Positions 24,284-33,173 of a stretch of DNA of 34,068 nt are shown piece by piece; the first letter of the stretch is position 1, and each line of letters opens with the position of its first letter. The DNA lies in the NCBI GenBank assembly GCA_029261795.1, contig JAJDAP010000134.1, positions 1 through 34,068 of the forward strand. The letters are read 5' to 3'. The translations under genes and the position numbers were made by a program. The notes beneath the pieces are model-generated. The model saw only the letters and a program-made list of their open reading frames with translations, was not told the DNA's origin and did not search any database. The stretch is from Deltaproteobacteria bacterium. Its GTDB lineage: Bacteria > Myxococcota_A > UBA9160 > UBA6930.

Positions 24284-25228
24284 GTGCCTTCCCCCGTCCA
24301 CGCCTTCGCTCCGTTCGCTGCCGCGCTCGAACCCCTGCTTCGCGCTGCGCTACCGGGACGGGAGGTGATCTGCTGGCGCGATGAGGCGGCGTTCGCGGCG
24401 GGTATCGGAGAGGTCGAGTACCTGTTCGTGTTGGCACCGCCACGCAACCACTGGGCCGCGGCCGAGCGGCTGAAGCTGATCCAATGCCTCGGCGCCGGCG
24501 TCGACGATCTGCTGCCCGCCCGAGACCTCGCCGCGCGCGTCGTCATTGCGAACAACCGCGGAATGTCCGCGGAGTCGATGGCCGAATTCGCTCTGGCCCT
24601 GGTGCTGGCACTCGTCAAGAAACTGCCGTTCTTCGTCGAGGCCCAACAAGCCCGAGAATGGCGCAGGACATTGCCCGGCGTCGCAGCCGGCAGCACCCTC
24701 GGCATCGTCGGGATGGGTGCGATCGGACAGGCACTGGCACGAAAGGCGCACGCGCTCGGCATGCGCGTCCTCGCTACCCAACGCAGCCCGAAGCCGGAGC
24801 CGGCGGTCGAGCGCATCTTCGATTCCGCCGGGACCCACGAACTCCTGGCGCAATCCGATCTGGTGGTGCTGCTGCTTCCCCTGACCGACGAGACGCGGGG
24901 AAGCTTCGGAAGCGATGCGTTCGCGGCCATGAAACCGGGGGGACAGCTCATCAATCTGGCGCGCGGCGGGATCGTGGACGAGTCCGCCCTGCTGGAGGCA
25001 CTGACCGAGGGCACGATCGCGGGCGCCATCTTCGATGTCTTTTCGCGCGAGCCCCTGCCGGAGGATTCGCCACTCTGGGAAGCCCCGAACTTCTGGATCA
25101 CCCCCCACACCGCCGGTGGATTCCCCGACCTCCTCGAGCGTGCCATCGCTGGCTTCGCCGAGAACGTATTACGGATGGAACGGGGTGAGGCTGTGCTGAA
25201 CCGCGTCGACCGCGAAAGGGGCTACTAG
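24284..25228 (+). CDS. D-2-hydroxyacid dehydrogenase (NAD-dependent)
   Basis: 314 residues from GTG 24284. The frame is open from 24245, but that earlier GTG lies inside the tandem repeat array, so the later start is preferred (moderate confidence). Catalytic family features are complete: Rossmann GMGAIGQALARK, the catalytic Arg in NLARGGIVDE, the Glu in SREPLPEDSPLW, and the His in WITPHTAGG. An N-terminal substrate domain has the LKLIQCLGAGVDDLLPA motif. Its stop and the next gene's start share a base (TAGTG), so it is translationally coupled to the FGGY kinase fusion. Probably reduces or oxidises a 2-keto/2-hydroxy acid in the same pathway. Confidence 0.88.
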   Translation: MPSPVHAFAPFAAALEPLLRAALPGREVICWRDEAAFAAGIGEVEYLFVLAPPRNHWAAAERLKLIQCLGAGVDDLLPARDLAARVVIANNRGMSAESMAEFALALVLALVKKLPFFVEAQQAREWRRTLPGVAAGSTLGIVGMGAIGQALARKAHALGMRVLATQRSPKPEPAVERIFDSAGTHELLAQSDLVVLLLPLTDETRGSFGSDAFAAMKPGGQLINLARGGIVDESALLEALTEGTIAGAIFDVFSREPLPEDSPLWEAPNFWITPHTAGGFPDLLERAIAGFAENVLRMERGEAVLNRVDRERGY

Positions 25229-28200
25229 TGGAAAACTTCGGGCGCGATACCGTCGCGCGTGCCGCTACTCCGCAGGCGCCACCGCTTCGCGCGCCCCTGA
25301 GCGGCGCCGTCCTCGGGTTCGATCTGGGCGGCGGGAGCGGCCGCGCGCTGGTTCTGGAACTCGCCTCGGGACGGAGCTTCGCGGCACGTTGCGAATGGCC
25401 GAAGCCGATCGGCACCGACCTCGATCTGGAGGCCTGGTTCCAGCGGCTGGCGCGCGCCGCGCGGGAGGCGCATCAAGCTGCAGGAGGCCCCGAGATCCGC
25501 GGCATCGCCGCGGCGGGCATGCGCTTCGGCACCGTGATGCTGGACGGAGCGGGCGAAGTGCTGCTGGCTACACCGAATCGCGACGCCCGTGCGGCCGGTG
25601 AGGCGATCGCGGCCGCCGTCACCGCCGGCGAACGGCTCCAGGCGGCGACCGGGCATTGGCCGACGCCGATCCTGACCGCGGCCAGGATGCGTTGGCTTCA
25701 GGATCAAGACCGGTCCTGCGCTGATCGTGTGGCCCACGTTCTGGCCCTTGACCATTGGCTGGCGTGGCGGCTGTGCGGCGAGTTCGCGAGCGACCGTTCG
25801 CAAGCGGGAAGCAGTGGGCTCTTCGACCCGGCGACAGGTCGTTATTCGCCGGAAGCTGCCGCGGATTGGGGTGTCTCGCTGGAAAAACTGCCGCCCGTCG
25901 TCTCCTCCGGCCATCGCCTGGGTGCGCTCGCCGGAGGCGCCGCCGAGGCGCTCGGCTTGCCGCCCGGCATTCCCGTTTCAGTGGGCGGCGCGGACAGCCA
26001 GCTGGCTGGCCTTGCCGTAGGTGCGGTCACTCCGGGCACGACGGCCGCGATCGGCGGAACCACGATGCCGATCCAACGCGTCGTCGATCAGAGCGTCACC
26101 GACCCGGCCGGCGCGCTCTGGCTCGAACCGCACGTGGTGGATGGCGCCTGGGTCGTCGAGAGCAACGCCGGGCCGACCGGAGATTCCCTTGCGTGGCTTG
26201 GTCGCGTGTTGCATCCGGATGCGCCAGTGCCTGCGGCTCGGCTGCTCGCGAGCGCCGGGCGGGCGCCAGCCGGCGCGGGCGGTCTTACCTCCCACTTCGG
26301 TGCTCAGCTGATGAATGCCCGGGCCATGGAACTCCCGCTCGGTGAGCTGACACTCTCCCACATGTTGTTGGATGAGGGGCGAGCCGCCGACGCCGTCGCT
26401 CGTGCCTTCGTCGAAGGGCTCGCGTATGCCGTGCGCGCGAACCTGGAACAGATCGATCCCTGCGCGACGGATTCCGATGGGATCCTACGCATCGCCGGTG
26501 GCATGAGCCGGAGCGCCGTCTGGGCGCGCATCCTGGCCAACGTGAATGGGCGAAGCGTCGCGGTTCCGAAACAGCCGGAATCATCGGCGCTGGGTGCGGC
26601 GCTCTGCGCAGGCGTCGGCGCCGGCGAGTGGTCGGACCTCGCGGAAGCCGTGTCCTCCGTGGTCGACATGCACCCGGTGCAGCCCGATTCGGAACAGGCC
26701 GCGTTCTACGAGGAGGGCTATCAGCGTTGGCGAGCGCTGCGCGCGGCCCGCGAGCCGGCCGCCCCGGTCGCCCAGGGGCAGGCGATCCAGGCGCTCATCG
26801 CTGGCGCCGCGGGGGCGGGCGCCAGTCAGACCGGGATCCGCCCGCGCATTCTCGTGACCGCCGACCTCGATGCAGCCGCACTCGAGCGCCTCCGCGCGAT
26901 CGGCGACGTCGACTATCAAAGTTACCGCGAGGTCGGCCGGCTGCTGAGCGGTGCCGCGCTGGTGGAAGCCCTTCGCGGCTACGCATTGTTCGTGACCGAG
27001 ATCGATCTGGTGGATGGCGCCTCGCTGCTGGAGCTGCCGGAACTGCGCGCGGTGGGCGTCTGCCGCGGCGACGCAGTGAACGTGGATGCCGTTGCCTGCG
27101 CGCGGGTCGGGATCCCGGTCGTGCACACGCCCGGCCGGAACGCGGACGCGGTTGCCGATCTGGCGCTGGCCTTCTTGCTCTCACTCGCCCGCAAGCTGCC
27201 CGACGCGACGGCGTTTCTGCGCGATCCGACGATCGAGGCCGGTGACATGGGGAGCATGGGCCGTGCCTTCGGCACATTGCGCGGTCACGAACTCTGGGGG
27301 AAGACCGTCGGACTGGTCGGCCTCGGCGCCGTGGGGCGCAAGGTCGCCCAGCGTCTGCGCCCGTTCGGCGTGCGCGTGCTCGTCTCCGATCCCTACCTCG
27401 ATTCCGATGCCGTCGCCCTCGCTTCCGCCGAGCCGGCCGATTTCGAGACGTTGCTGGCCGAGAGCGACTTCGTCAGCCTGCACGCCGCCGTGACCGACGC
27501 GTCCCGGGGTTTGATCGGGCGCGAGGCGATCAGCCTGATGAAGGATGGCGCCCGGCTCGTGAATACCGCTCGTGCGGCGTTGGTGGACGAAGTGGCGCTG
27601 GCCGAGGCGCTTGGCTCCGGGAAGCTCGGCGGCGCCGCACTCGATGTCTTCAGCGTGGAGCCACCGGGCGCCGATCACCCGCTACTGCAGTCGCCTAACG
27701 TCATCGCGACACCGCACCTCGGTGGAAATACCTTCGAAGTGGGCGCCCACCAGGGCGAGATCATCGTCTCCGAGCTCGAGCGCTTGCTTTCCGGGGAACG
27801 GCCGAACCACCTGATCCGGCCAGAGGCGCTGGCCAATTTCTCGCTCGATGGGCCCCGACCCGCACCCGACGCCGAGAGCGTGGCCTTCTTGAGGGATCGA
27901 CCCCAACCGGCCGTGACCGACCTGCAACGGGATGAGAAGAAACAGAAACCGGCCTGGGCGCCGAAGCCGATCGCCGAAGCCACCCTGGCTCCGAGCGCGG
28001 TCGCCGCGATGCAAGGCGTTCTCGAGGCCTTCGTCCTCGCTTTCGCCGCCGATGACGGCATGCGCCACGCGGCAGAGGGGCGCGACGTGACGCTGCGCTT
28101 CACGCTCACCGACGCGGCGCTGGCGTTCTACCTGCGGCTTCGCGGCGGAGAAGCTTCGGCCGGCCTCGGCGCGCCGGACAGCGAACCCGAAGTCGAACTC

Positions 28201-28392
28201 GAGATGGCGGCACGGGTACTCGATGGAATGTTGAGCGGCAGGGTCAACGCCATGCAGGCGGCCACCGCGGGCGAGATCTCGTTTGCCGGCGACGCCGCCA
28301 AGGCGATGACGATCCAGGAACTACAGGAAGACCTCGAGCGGGTCTACCTGGCTTCGCGTGCACGCGTTGCAGCGCCGGCATTCGACGCCTGA
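25228..28392 (+). CDS. Fusion: FGGY carbohydrate kinase / D-2-hydroxyacid dehydrogenase / SCP2-like domain
   Basis: 1054 residues in one uninterrupted frame starting at GTG 25228. Residues about 27-505 are an FGGY kinase: phosphate-binding GFDLGGGSGRALV, predicted catalytic base D256 in GGADSQLAG, the adenosine/phosphate loop GGTTMP, and GGMSRSAVWARILAN. Residues about 539-865 are a D-isomer 2-hydroxyacid dehydrogenase (SerA-like): GLVGLGAVGRKVA, R782, E811 in SVEPP, H830 in ATPHLGG. A basic linker (about 885-915) leads to an SCP2-like sterol/lipid-carrier fold at about 925-1045 (VEAFVLAFAA..., VTLRFTL, VELEMAARVLDGMLSGRVNAMQA...GEISFAGDAAKAM). The order kinase-dehydrogenase-SCP2 is unusual. 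Phosphorylation and oxidation of a hydroxy- or polyol-type acid is plausible. Substrate unknown. Confidence 0.88.
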   Translation: MENFGRDTVARAATPQAPPLRAPLSGAVLGFDLGGGSGRALVLELASGRSFAARCEWPKPIGTDLDLEAWFQRLARAAREAHQAAGGPEIRGIAAAGMRFGTVMLDGAGEVLLATPNRDARAAGEAIAAAVTAGERLQAATGHWPTPILTAARMRWLQDQDRSCADRVAHVLALDHWLAWRLCGEFASDRSQAGSSGLFDPATGRYSPEAAADWGVSLEKLPPVVSSGHRLGALAGGAAEALGLPPGIPVSVGGADSQLAGLAVGAVTPGTTAAIGGTTMPIQRVVDQSVTDPAGALWLEPHVVDGAWVVESNAGPTGDSLAWLGRVLHPDAPVPAARLLASAGRAPAGAGGLTSHFGAQLMNARAMELPLGELTLSHMLLDEGRAADAVARAFVEGLAYAVRANLEQIDPCATDSDGILRIAGGMSRSAVWARILANVNGRSVAVPKQPESSALGAALCAGVGAGEWSDLAEAVSSVVDMHPVQPDSEQAAFYEEGYQRWRALRAAREPAAPVAQGQAIQALIAGAAGAGASQTGIRPRILVTADLDAAALERLRAIGDVDYQSYREVGRLLSGAALVEALRGYALFVTEIDLVDGASLLELPELRAVGVCRGDAVNVDAVACARVGIPVVHTPGRNADAVADLALAFLLSLARKLPDATAFLRDPTIEAGDMGSMGRAFGTLRGHELWGKTVGLVGLGAVGRKVAQRLRPFGVRVLVSDPYLDSDAVALASAEPADFETLLAESDFVSLHAAVTDASRGLIGREAISLMKDGARLVNTARAALVDEVALAEALGSGKLGGAALDVFSVEPPGADHPLLQSPNVIATPHLGGNTFEVGAHQGEIIVSELERLLSGERPNHLIRPEALANFSLDGPRPAPDAESVAFLRDRPQPAVTDLQRDEKKQKPAWAPKPIAEATLAPSAVAAMQGVLEAFVLAFAADDGMRHAAEGRDVTLRFTLTDAALAFYLRLRGGEASAGLGAPDSEPEVELEMAARVLDGMLSGRVNAMQAATAGEISFAGDAAKAMTIQELQEDLERVYLASRARVAAPAFDA

Positions 28393-28427
28393 GCGATGGC
28401 CCGGGCCACCGGTTAGATTCCGCGCCG

Positions 28428-29507
28428 ATGACCTCCCTCTACGAGCGCATGTGGCCCCTGATCCGCCAGCTGCCGACGGAATGGGCGCACGGCTTGGGGA
28501 TGCGCGCGCTGGCGTTGCCGATTCGATTGGGCGAACGCGTCAGCGATCCCTTCGAGTGGCGGGGTCTTCGCCTCCCCAACCGGATCGGCGTGGCCGCCGG
28601 CTTCGACAAGGATGCGGCCGTGGTCCGCGGCGTCGCCGGCATGGGTGCGGGCTTCATCGAAGTCGGAACCGTGCTCAACCGTCCATGGTCGGGCAATCCA
28701 CGGCCGCGGATGTCTCGCGTTGCCGAGCAGCGCGCGATCTGGAATCGCATGGGCTTCCCGAGCGATGGCCTGGCGACCGTACGGCGACGCCTCGCAGCCC
28801 TCGAGAAGCCCGGGCTGGTCGTGGCGTGCAACATCGCGCCGCATCCGCTGACGATTCGAACGGCGGATCAACCCGGCTTCGCAGATCGCGCCTGCATGGA
28901 GTTGGACGAGCTGGTGACGGGGCTCCATCCGCACGCGGAATTCTTCGTAGTCAATCTGAGTTCGCCCAATACGAGGGGGCTGCGCGGCGTGCTCCACGGC
29001 AGCGGTTTTGCGGACGCCCTGATCGCGCCGACGCGGGCGCGTCTGGCCAGCCTGGATGCGGCGGCCGGGCGCGACCACGCGACGCCGCTGCTCGTCAAGC
29101 TTCCGCCCGAGACTGCGGAGGGGAAGCCCTGGAACCCGGACTCCCTCGAGCAGTTGGTGGGTCCGCTGCGACCGGTCTGCGACGGCTTCGTCGGGGTGAA
29201 TACCTCGATCCATCTCGCCCTCCGGTCCGCGAAGGAAGCGGAACCCGATTTTCCTGGCGGGCTCTCGGGTGCGCCGCTGCTGCCACTCGCGCTCGATGCG
29301 AATCGGGTGCTGGCGGAACTCGCACCCGACCACCTGCGCATCGCGGCCGGTGGCGTCCTCTCCGGCGCCGATGCGGTGGCCTTGGTCGATGCCGGCGCAC
29401 ACCTGGTCGAGGTGTTCTCCGGGATGATCTATCGCGGGCCTTCGCTCGTGGCGGAATGCGCCGAGGCGCTCAGGGCCGGAGCCAGGCCGGGCGAACCGAA
29501 CGGTTAG
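28428..29507 (+). CDS. pyrD: Dihydroorotate dehydrogenase (quinone), class 2
   Basis: 359 residues. It oxidises dihydroorotate to orotate in pyrimidine synthesis, passing electrons through FMN to quinone. Class 2 features are complete: an N-terminal membrane-association helix (LYERMWPLIRQLPTEWAHGLGM), GVAAGFDKDAAVV, FIEVGTVLNRPWSGNPRPRM and NRMGF. The catalytic Ser lies in VVNLSSPNTRGLRG. LLVKLPPE, GGLSGAPLLPLA and the FMN phosphate loop IAAGGVLSG follow. It starts 35 nt after the fusion gene, so it may share the transcript, but it is a housekeeping gene and the link need not be functional. Confidence 0.95.
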   Translation: MTSLYERMWPLIRQLPTEWAHGLGMRALALPIRLGERVSDPFEWRGLRLPNRIGVAAGFDKDAAVVRGVAGMGAGFIEVGTVLNRPWSGNPRPRMSRVAEQRAIWNRMGFPSDGLATVRRRLAALEKPGLVVACNIAPHPLTIRTADQPGFADRACMELDELVTGLHPHAEFFVVNLSSPNTRGLRGVLHGSGFADALIAPTRARLASLDAAAGRDHATPLLVKLPPETAEGKPWNPDSLEQLVGPLRPVCDGFVGVNTSIHLALRSAKEAEPDFPGGLSGAPLLPLALDANRVLAELAPDHLRIAAGGVLSGADAVALVDAGAHLVEVFSGMIYRGPSLVAECAEALRAGARPGEPNG

Positions 29508-29924
29508 GGAACCTCTGCACGGACCACCTCATAGCGACCGTGAGCGGATCGGGGTCGGCTCCCAGGGTTTGAGCTTGACCCTTCGGGACGTCCGGCTGAG
29601 CGAAGAGTCGCCGGTCCGGTCCACGGCGATGGCCAAGCCCAGGACGGCGGCGGGGACCAGGGGCGAGTCTACTTGTCAGCAGCGTTCGCGTGGCTGGACG
29701 CCGCACGGAAAGTTGTGCTGCCTGAAGCACTCGCGAGGGGTGTCACAAGCGAGGGGATCCTCCGAGGGCCCAACGGTGTAACGGTGATGGTGCGTGGCGA
29801 TACGGTTCGGAATGAGTTTCGCGATGCTGTCGCGCTTGCATCAGGCGCGTCGAACATCGTCGTCATGCCCCACGAAGATCGAGATTCCGGCATCAGCTCA
29901 GCGGGGTACCCTGCCGGCTCCACG
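29508..29924. other. Mostly non-coding region after pyrD; one doubtful short frame
   Basis: A plus-strand frame starting at TTG 29673 gives FAWLDAARKVVLPEALARGVTSEGILRGPNGVTVMVRGDTVRNEFRDAVALASG, which looks somewhat protein-like. It then runs into the antisense of the minus-strand gene at 29925. It has only a weak ribosome-binding site and no recognised family. It could be a short hypothetical gene or a remnant. The first 160 bp after pyrD show nothing recognisable. Confidence 0.3.
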
Positions 29925-30185
29925 CTAGGCCTCCGGGAGCTCCGGCTTCACCTGTCCTGGCCATGCCGAGAGAACCTGCGTCGAGCAGCTCCAGTGCCAT
30001 GGGCACTCCTGGCCATCGATGAAGCAGTCGAGAGTGGGGACGTAGTCGCATCCGCAGCAAGGGGTGGTCTTGATGTCGGAGTAGACCTGGTCGTCTGCGA
30101 GGTTCTTCGCTGGCGTCCAGTTGCGTGCGTCATGCGCAAGGGCTGCTGTCGCGAATAGCAACGCGATGAACGTCGTTCGCACCAT
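29925..30185 (-). CDS. Small secreted Cys-rich protein
   Basis: 86 residues from ATG 30185, with AGAGG 7 nt upstream; the frame continues further upstream without support. A clean Sec signal peptide (MVRTTFIALLFATAALA, cleavage before HDARN) precedes a short mature protein with seven cysteines clustered in TTPCCGCDYVPTLDCF and ECPWHWSCSTQ. Probably a disulfide-stabilised or metal-binding exported protein. No family recognised. Divergent from the metallophosphoesterase gene. Confidence 0.65.
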   Translation of the reverse strand: MVRTTFIALLFATAALAHDARNWTPAKNLADDQVYSDIKTTPCCGCDYVPTLDCFIDGQECPWHWSCSTQVLSAWPGQVKPELPEA

Positions 30186-30402
30186 GATAAAGCCTCTGCT
30201 GAGCCCCGAGGCGCAACCCTGGGCCTTTGCTGTGGACATGAGGTCCAGCGCAGCGCATTAGGCATGCCTCCGCGACCTCAGCATTGCCTACCCCATTTGA
30301 GGGGTGCTAGTTCCCTTCGGGACCGAATTGCCACAAACAGTGGCCAGGAACCACCTACACTAGCTGGCAACCGAACAAACGGACGACAAGGAGTAGATCC
30401 CT

Positions 30403-32270
30403 GTGCGCAACTCTCGTTGGCTCGTTTTCGCGATCGCCGCCGCAATTTTGGGGCAGGCGACTCCCGCCTTTTCTCAAACACCATGCGACACCTGCTTTGC
30501 GGTGTTCGTCATGCCGGACACGCAGAACTATGGTTTGAGCCTTACGCCGCACGTCAACATGCTATTCGACTTCATTTGCGACGCGAACGATGCCGGCGGT
30601 TTCGTGGAACCAGATCCCGCTACTGGCGCTCCCGGAAAACAGATGCCAATCGTCATGGTCACGCATTTGGGTGACCTAGCGAACTTCTCCACCAATCAGG
30701 CTGGCGTGTTCTGGGACGCGATGTTTAACAAGCTAGACACGCCAGCACCGGGCTGCAGTGTGCCCTACATCATTGCCATCGGAAACGAGGACCTCAATCA
30801 ACCAGCAGTATCAGGAATCCCCGTGCCACTGCCTCGGTACAAGGGAGAGAGTTTCTACGACCAAGCTTTCACACCAAACCGGGCAGAGTGGGCCATGAGG
30901 ACGTGCGTCGACCCATCGAACTGCTTTTGGCCTCCCTGGCTCGCTGGCCCGCAGGAGTGGTTCATCGCGGAGCCCGAGTCGCTTGTTCCGACCGACCCGC
31001 GCAAATATGGGCCCAATCGAATTGATGCGAACTCGAGAAACCATTTCCTGTTCCCGGCAGAACCCACTGGCCCCTCCCAAGCGATTCACGGCAGACATCG
31101 AGCGGCGGTGATCCGGCTTCCTGGAGTCAACCCCGGCGACGGCAGTACGCTGATTCCCGGAAATCGAGGCCGAATGCTCTTCTTGGGGCTTGACCTAGCG
31201 TTCGACGATGGCTCTCTGGCAGGGAACGGCGATGACGTCGCATACATCGATCGCGTACTGGACGACTACGCTGGCGTGCCGACGTTTCTCATCCACCACA
31301 CCTGATAGGCGGAAGCGGCGATTTCAGTGGTGGCATGTCGACGTCCTCGGACACATTTACACTGGGCCCCCGTTCCTTCTGGGACACCCTATTCGAGGAC
31401 CGCCCCGGACGTGTACGCGAGTCACTGCTCCTAGGCTTCAACGGTCACTTCACGCCGAATCCTGGCAATCCGTTCCCGCTCCATCGGGCAGAAGATGTCG
31501 GCGCTGAACAAGTCAATCTCTTTATGCGGAACTACCAGAGTCGCCATAGCTACAAGAGTAATGGTGATATCTGCCCGGGAGCAGGTTACGGAGACGGTTG
31601 GAACGTGATCGTGGTGTTCGATCCGGAGGCCGGCGAGATCCGAATTCGCGAGTACCAGATTGAAGACGCCCAGGATGACTGTTCCCACGACGGCGTCCCG
31701 CTGCAGACGTTCAACCCACTGTCGGACCCTGATTGGAAGATACGCCGAACCGACTATCTGAAGCCCGCCGTCCATCTCGACTACTCATTCCCCGATGCCC
31801 GCCCCGCTAGCTACGACAACTGCTCTGACTCGCTGCACGACAACCCAAGCCAGTGGGACGAAGACTGCGACAAGACCGGAAACTACTGCGACTGCGACTT
31901 CGACCAGGACGGCACCTGCGGCATCCAGGACTTCAACATCTTCGTCGAGGACTATCTCGCGTCCCCGCCCATTGACCAGAATCACACGGGAACGGACATG
32001 AACGCCGACGGTTTCGTGACTATCCAGGATTTCAACCTCTTCAATCCGTTGTTCATCGCCGGAGCCCCCGGACCGCACGGCCCAGACGTTGTCCCGCCGA
32101 GCTGGTCGTGGTGCAGCGCCGGTGCTGCTGCAAGTGGCGGGACTGGTGCAGGAGCCGCGATGTCATCCATGTCACTGGAGCCGAAGGTTCTCGCCAATAC
32201 TCTTGAGAACCAGCCAATGATCGAGCTGTTGCGCGAAGTAGACCCGGAGAGCAGGTATCTCCCTCAATAG
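30403..32270 (+). pseudogene. Secreted metallophosphoesterase with C-terminal dockerin-like repeats, frameshifted at about 31300
   Basis: The first frame (30403-31305, GTG with AAGGAG 10 nt upstream) encodes a signal peptide and a calcineurin-like phosphoesterase: PDTQ (D39), GDLAN (D91, N94), GNED at 127-130 where the family has GNHD, and FLIHH, ending at a TGA. The same protein continues one frame over (LIGGSGDFSGG..., ATG 31335 onward) to 32270, so about 1 nt has been lost near 31300. The C-terminal part has two dockerin/EF-hand-like repeats (CDFDQDGTCGIQDFNIF and TDMNADGFVTIQDFNLF). A tail ending in PMIELLREVDPESRYLPQ follows. The intact product would be extracellular, about 620 residues. 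Loss of the catalytic His (E129) and the frameshift both suggest decay, unless the frameshift is a sequencing error. Confidence 0.75.
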
Positions 32271-32303
32271 ATCGAATCGAAGGCACCGGAACAGGAGCAC
32301 TTG

Positions 32304-32966
32304 ATGGTCATCGCTCGCACGTTTCTCATCGTTGCCCTTCTCCTCGGAGCAGGTGAGGCCAGGGCCACCAGACTTCTGTTCGATCTGAACGACGACTTCG
32401 GAGGCAGCGCAACGCTCTCCCTCCCTGACACCGGGATTGTGAGTTTCCCGTCAGAGGGCACCTTTGGTGGCTCCAGCATTCTTATTCTCGACGGGGTCGG
32501 ATCCGTAGAGTTTCAGGTCTTCGAGATCGTCCTCAATCCCATCTTCGGCCAGGGCAGTGCCTATAGCCGTGTCCAATTGATCATTGGAATCGCACCGTTC
32601 CAACCCCCTCTGATTGGTTCGCTTTCGCCAGGGGGCCTGTTGACGGTGCCTCAGGGACCGTACGGGGTAACGATCGTTCTACGTTGTGAGTCACAGCCCG
32701 CGTGCAACGCGTTTGGCGCCACACCGGGTGTGACATTCTTCATCGACGAGATCCAGAGTTTGACGCTTCCGGATTTCCAGCTGGAGCTGGGTGGGCCGGG
32801 ACCCGGCACGATGACGGCCCTCCAACCGTTCGACTTTAGCATCGGGCCGGTAGCGGGATCGATCATGCTGAAGGGACAGCTGATTCCCGAGCCGGCCCTC
32901 TCTTTCATGCTCCTCGTGGGCCTGCTCGTCGCCGTACCCGCAACTCGGCTTCGGCTCAACGACTAG
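32304..32966 (+). CDS. PEP-CTERM-like secreted protein, copy A
   Basis: 220 residues from ATG 32304 with AGGAG 6 nt upstream. An N-terminal signal peptide (MVIARTFLIVALLLGAGEARA) precedes a beta-rich body with two cysteines (LRCESQPACNAFGATPG). The end is a sorting-type tail at 32883-32963: IPEPAL, a hydrophobic helix FMLLVGLLVAVP, then TRLRLND. This matches the PEP-TM-basic pattern of PEP-CTERM proteins, normally anchored and processed by an exosortase. The gene lies directly after the phosphoesterase. A paralogue with a nearly identical C-terminus lies at 33174-33860. Confidence 0.85.
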   Translation: MVIARTFLIVALLLGAGEARATRLLFDLNDDFGGSATLSLPDTGIVSFPSEGTFGGSSILILDGVGSVEFQVFEIVLNPIFGQGSAYSRVQLIIGIAPFQPPLIGSLSPGGLLTVPQGPYGVTIVLRCESQPACNAFGATPGVTFFIDEIQSLTLPDFQLELGGPGPGTMTALQPFDFSIGPVAGSIMLKGQLIPEPALSFMLLVGLLVAVPATRLRLND

Positions 32967-32998
32967 CCCCAAAACGACGAAGAGCCCCTCTCCCGCTT

Positions 32999-33130
32999 AT
33001 GGGTGGCGGCGGTGCCGCTTTCCAGTCGGCCCAGCCACAGGTGATGCCGTTGGAGAACACACCCGAGAACTATCCGATGATCGAGCTGCTTCGGCAGGTA
33101 GACCCGCAGAGTGCATATCTACCTCGCTAG
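32999..33130 (+). pseudogene. 3' fragment of a second metallophosphoesterase copy
   Basis: A 43-codon fragment (GGGGAAF..., ending PMIELLRQVDPQSAYLPR) aligns with the last residues of the phosphoesterase at 32270 (PMIELLREVDPESRYLPQ). It lies immediately before PEP-CTERM copy B, just as the full gene lies before copy A. It is therefore the 3' remnant of a duplicated phosphoesterase/PEP-CTERM unit. The 5' part has been lost, and the junction falls in the half-hairpin after copy A. Confidence 0.8.
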
Positions 33131-33173
33131 GCAGCTCGAGCGAACGCGATCCCCTCAAGGCAGGAGTAGCCAG

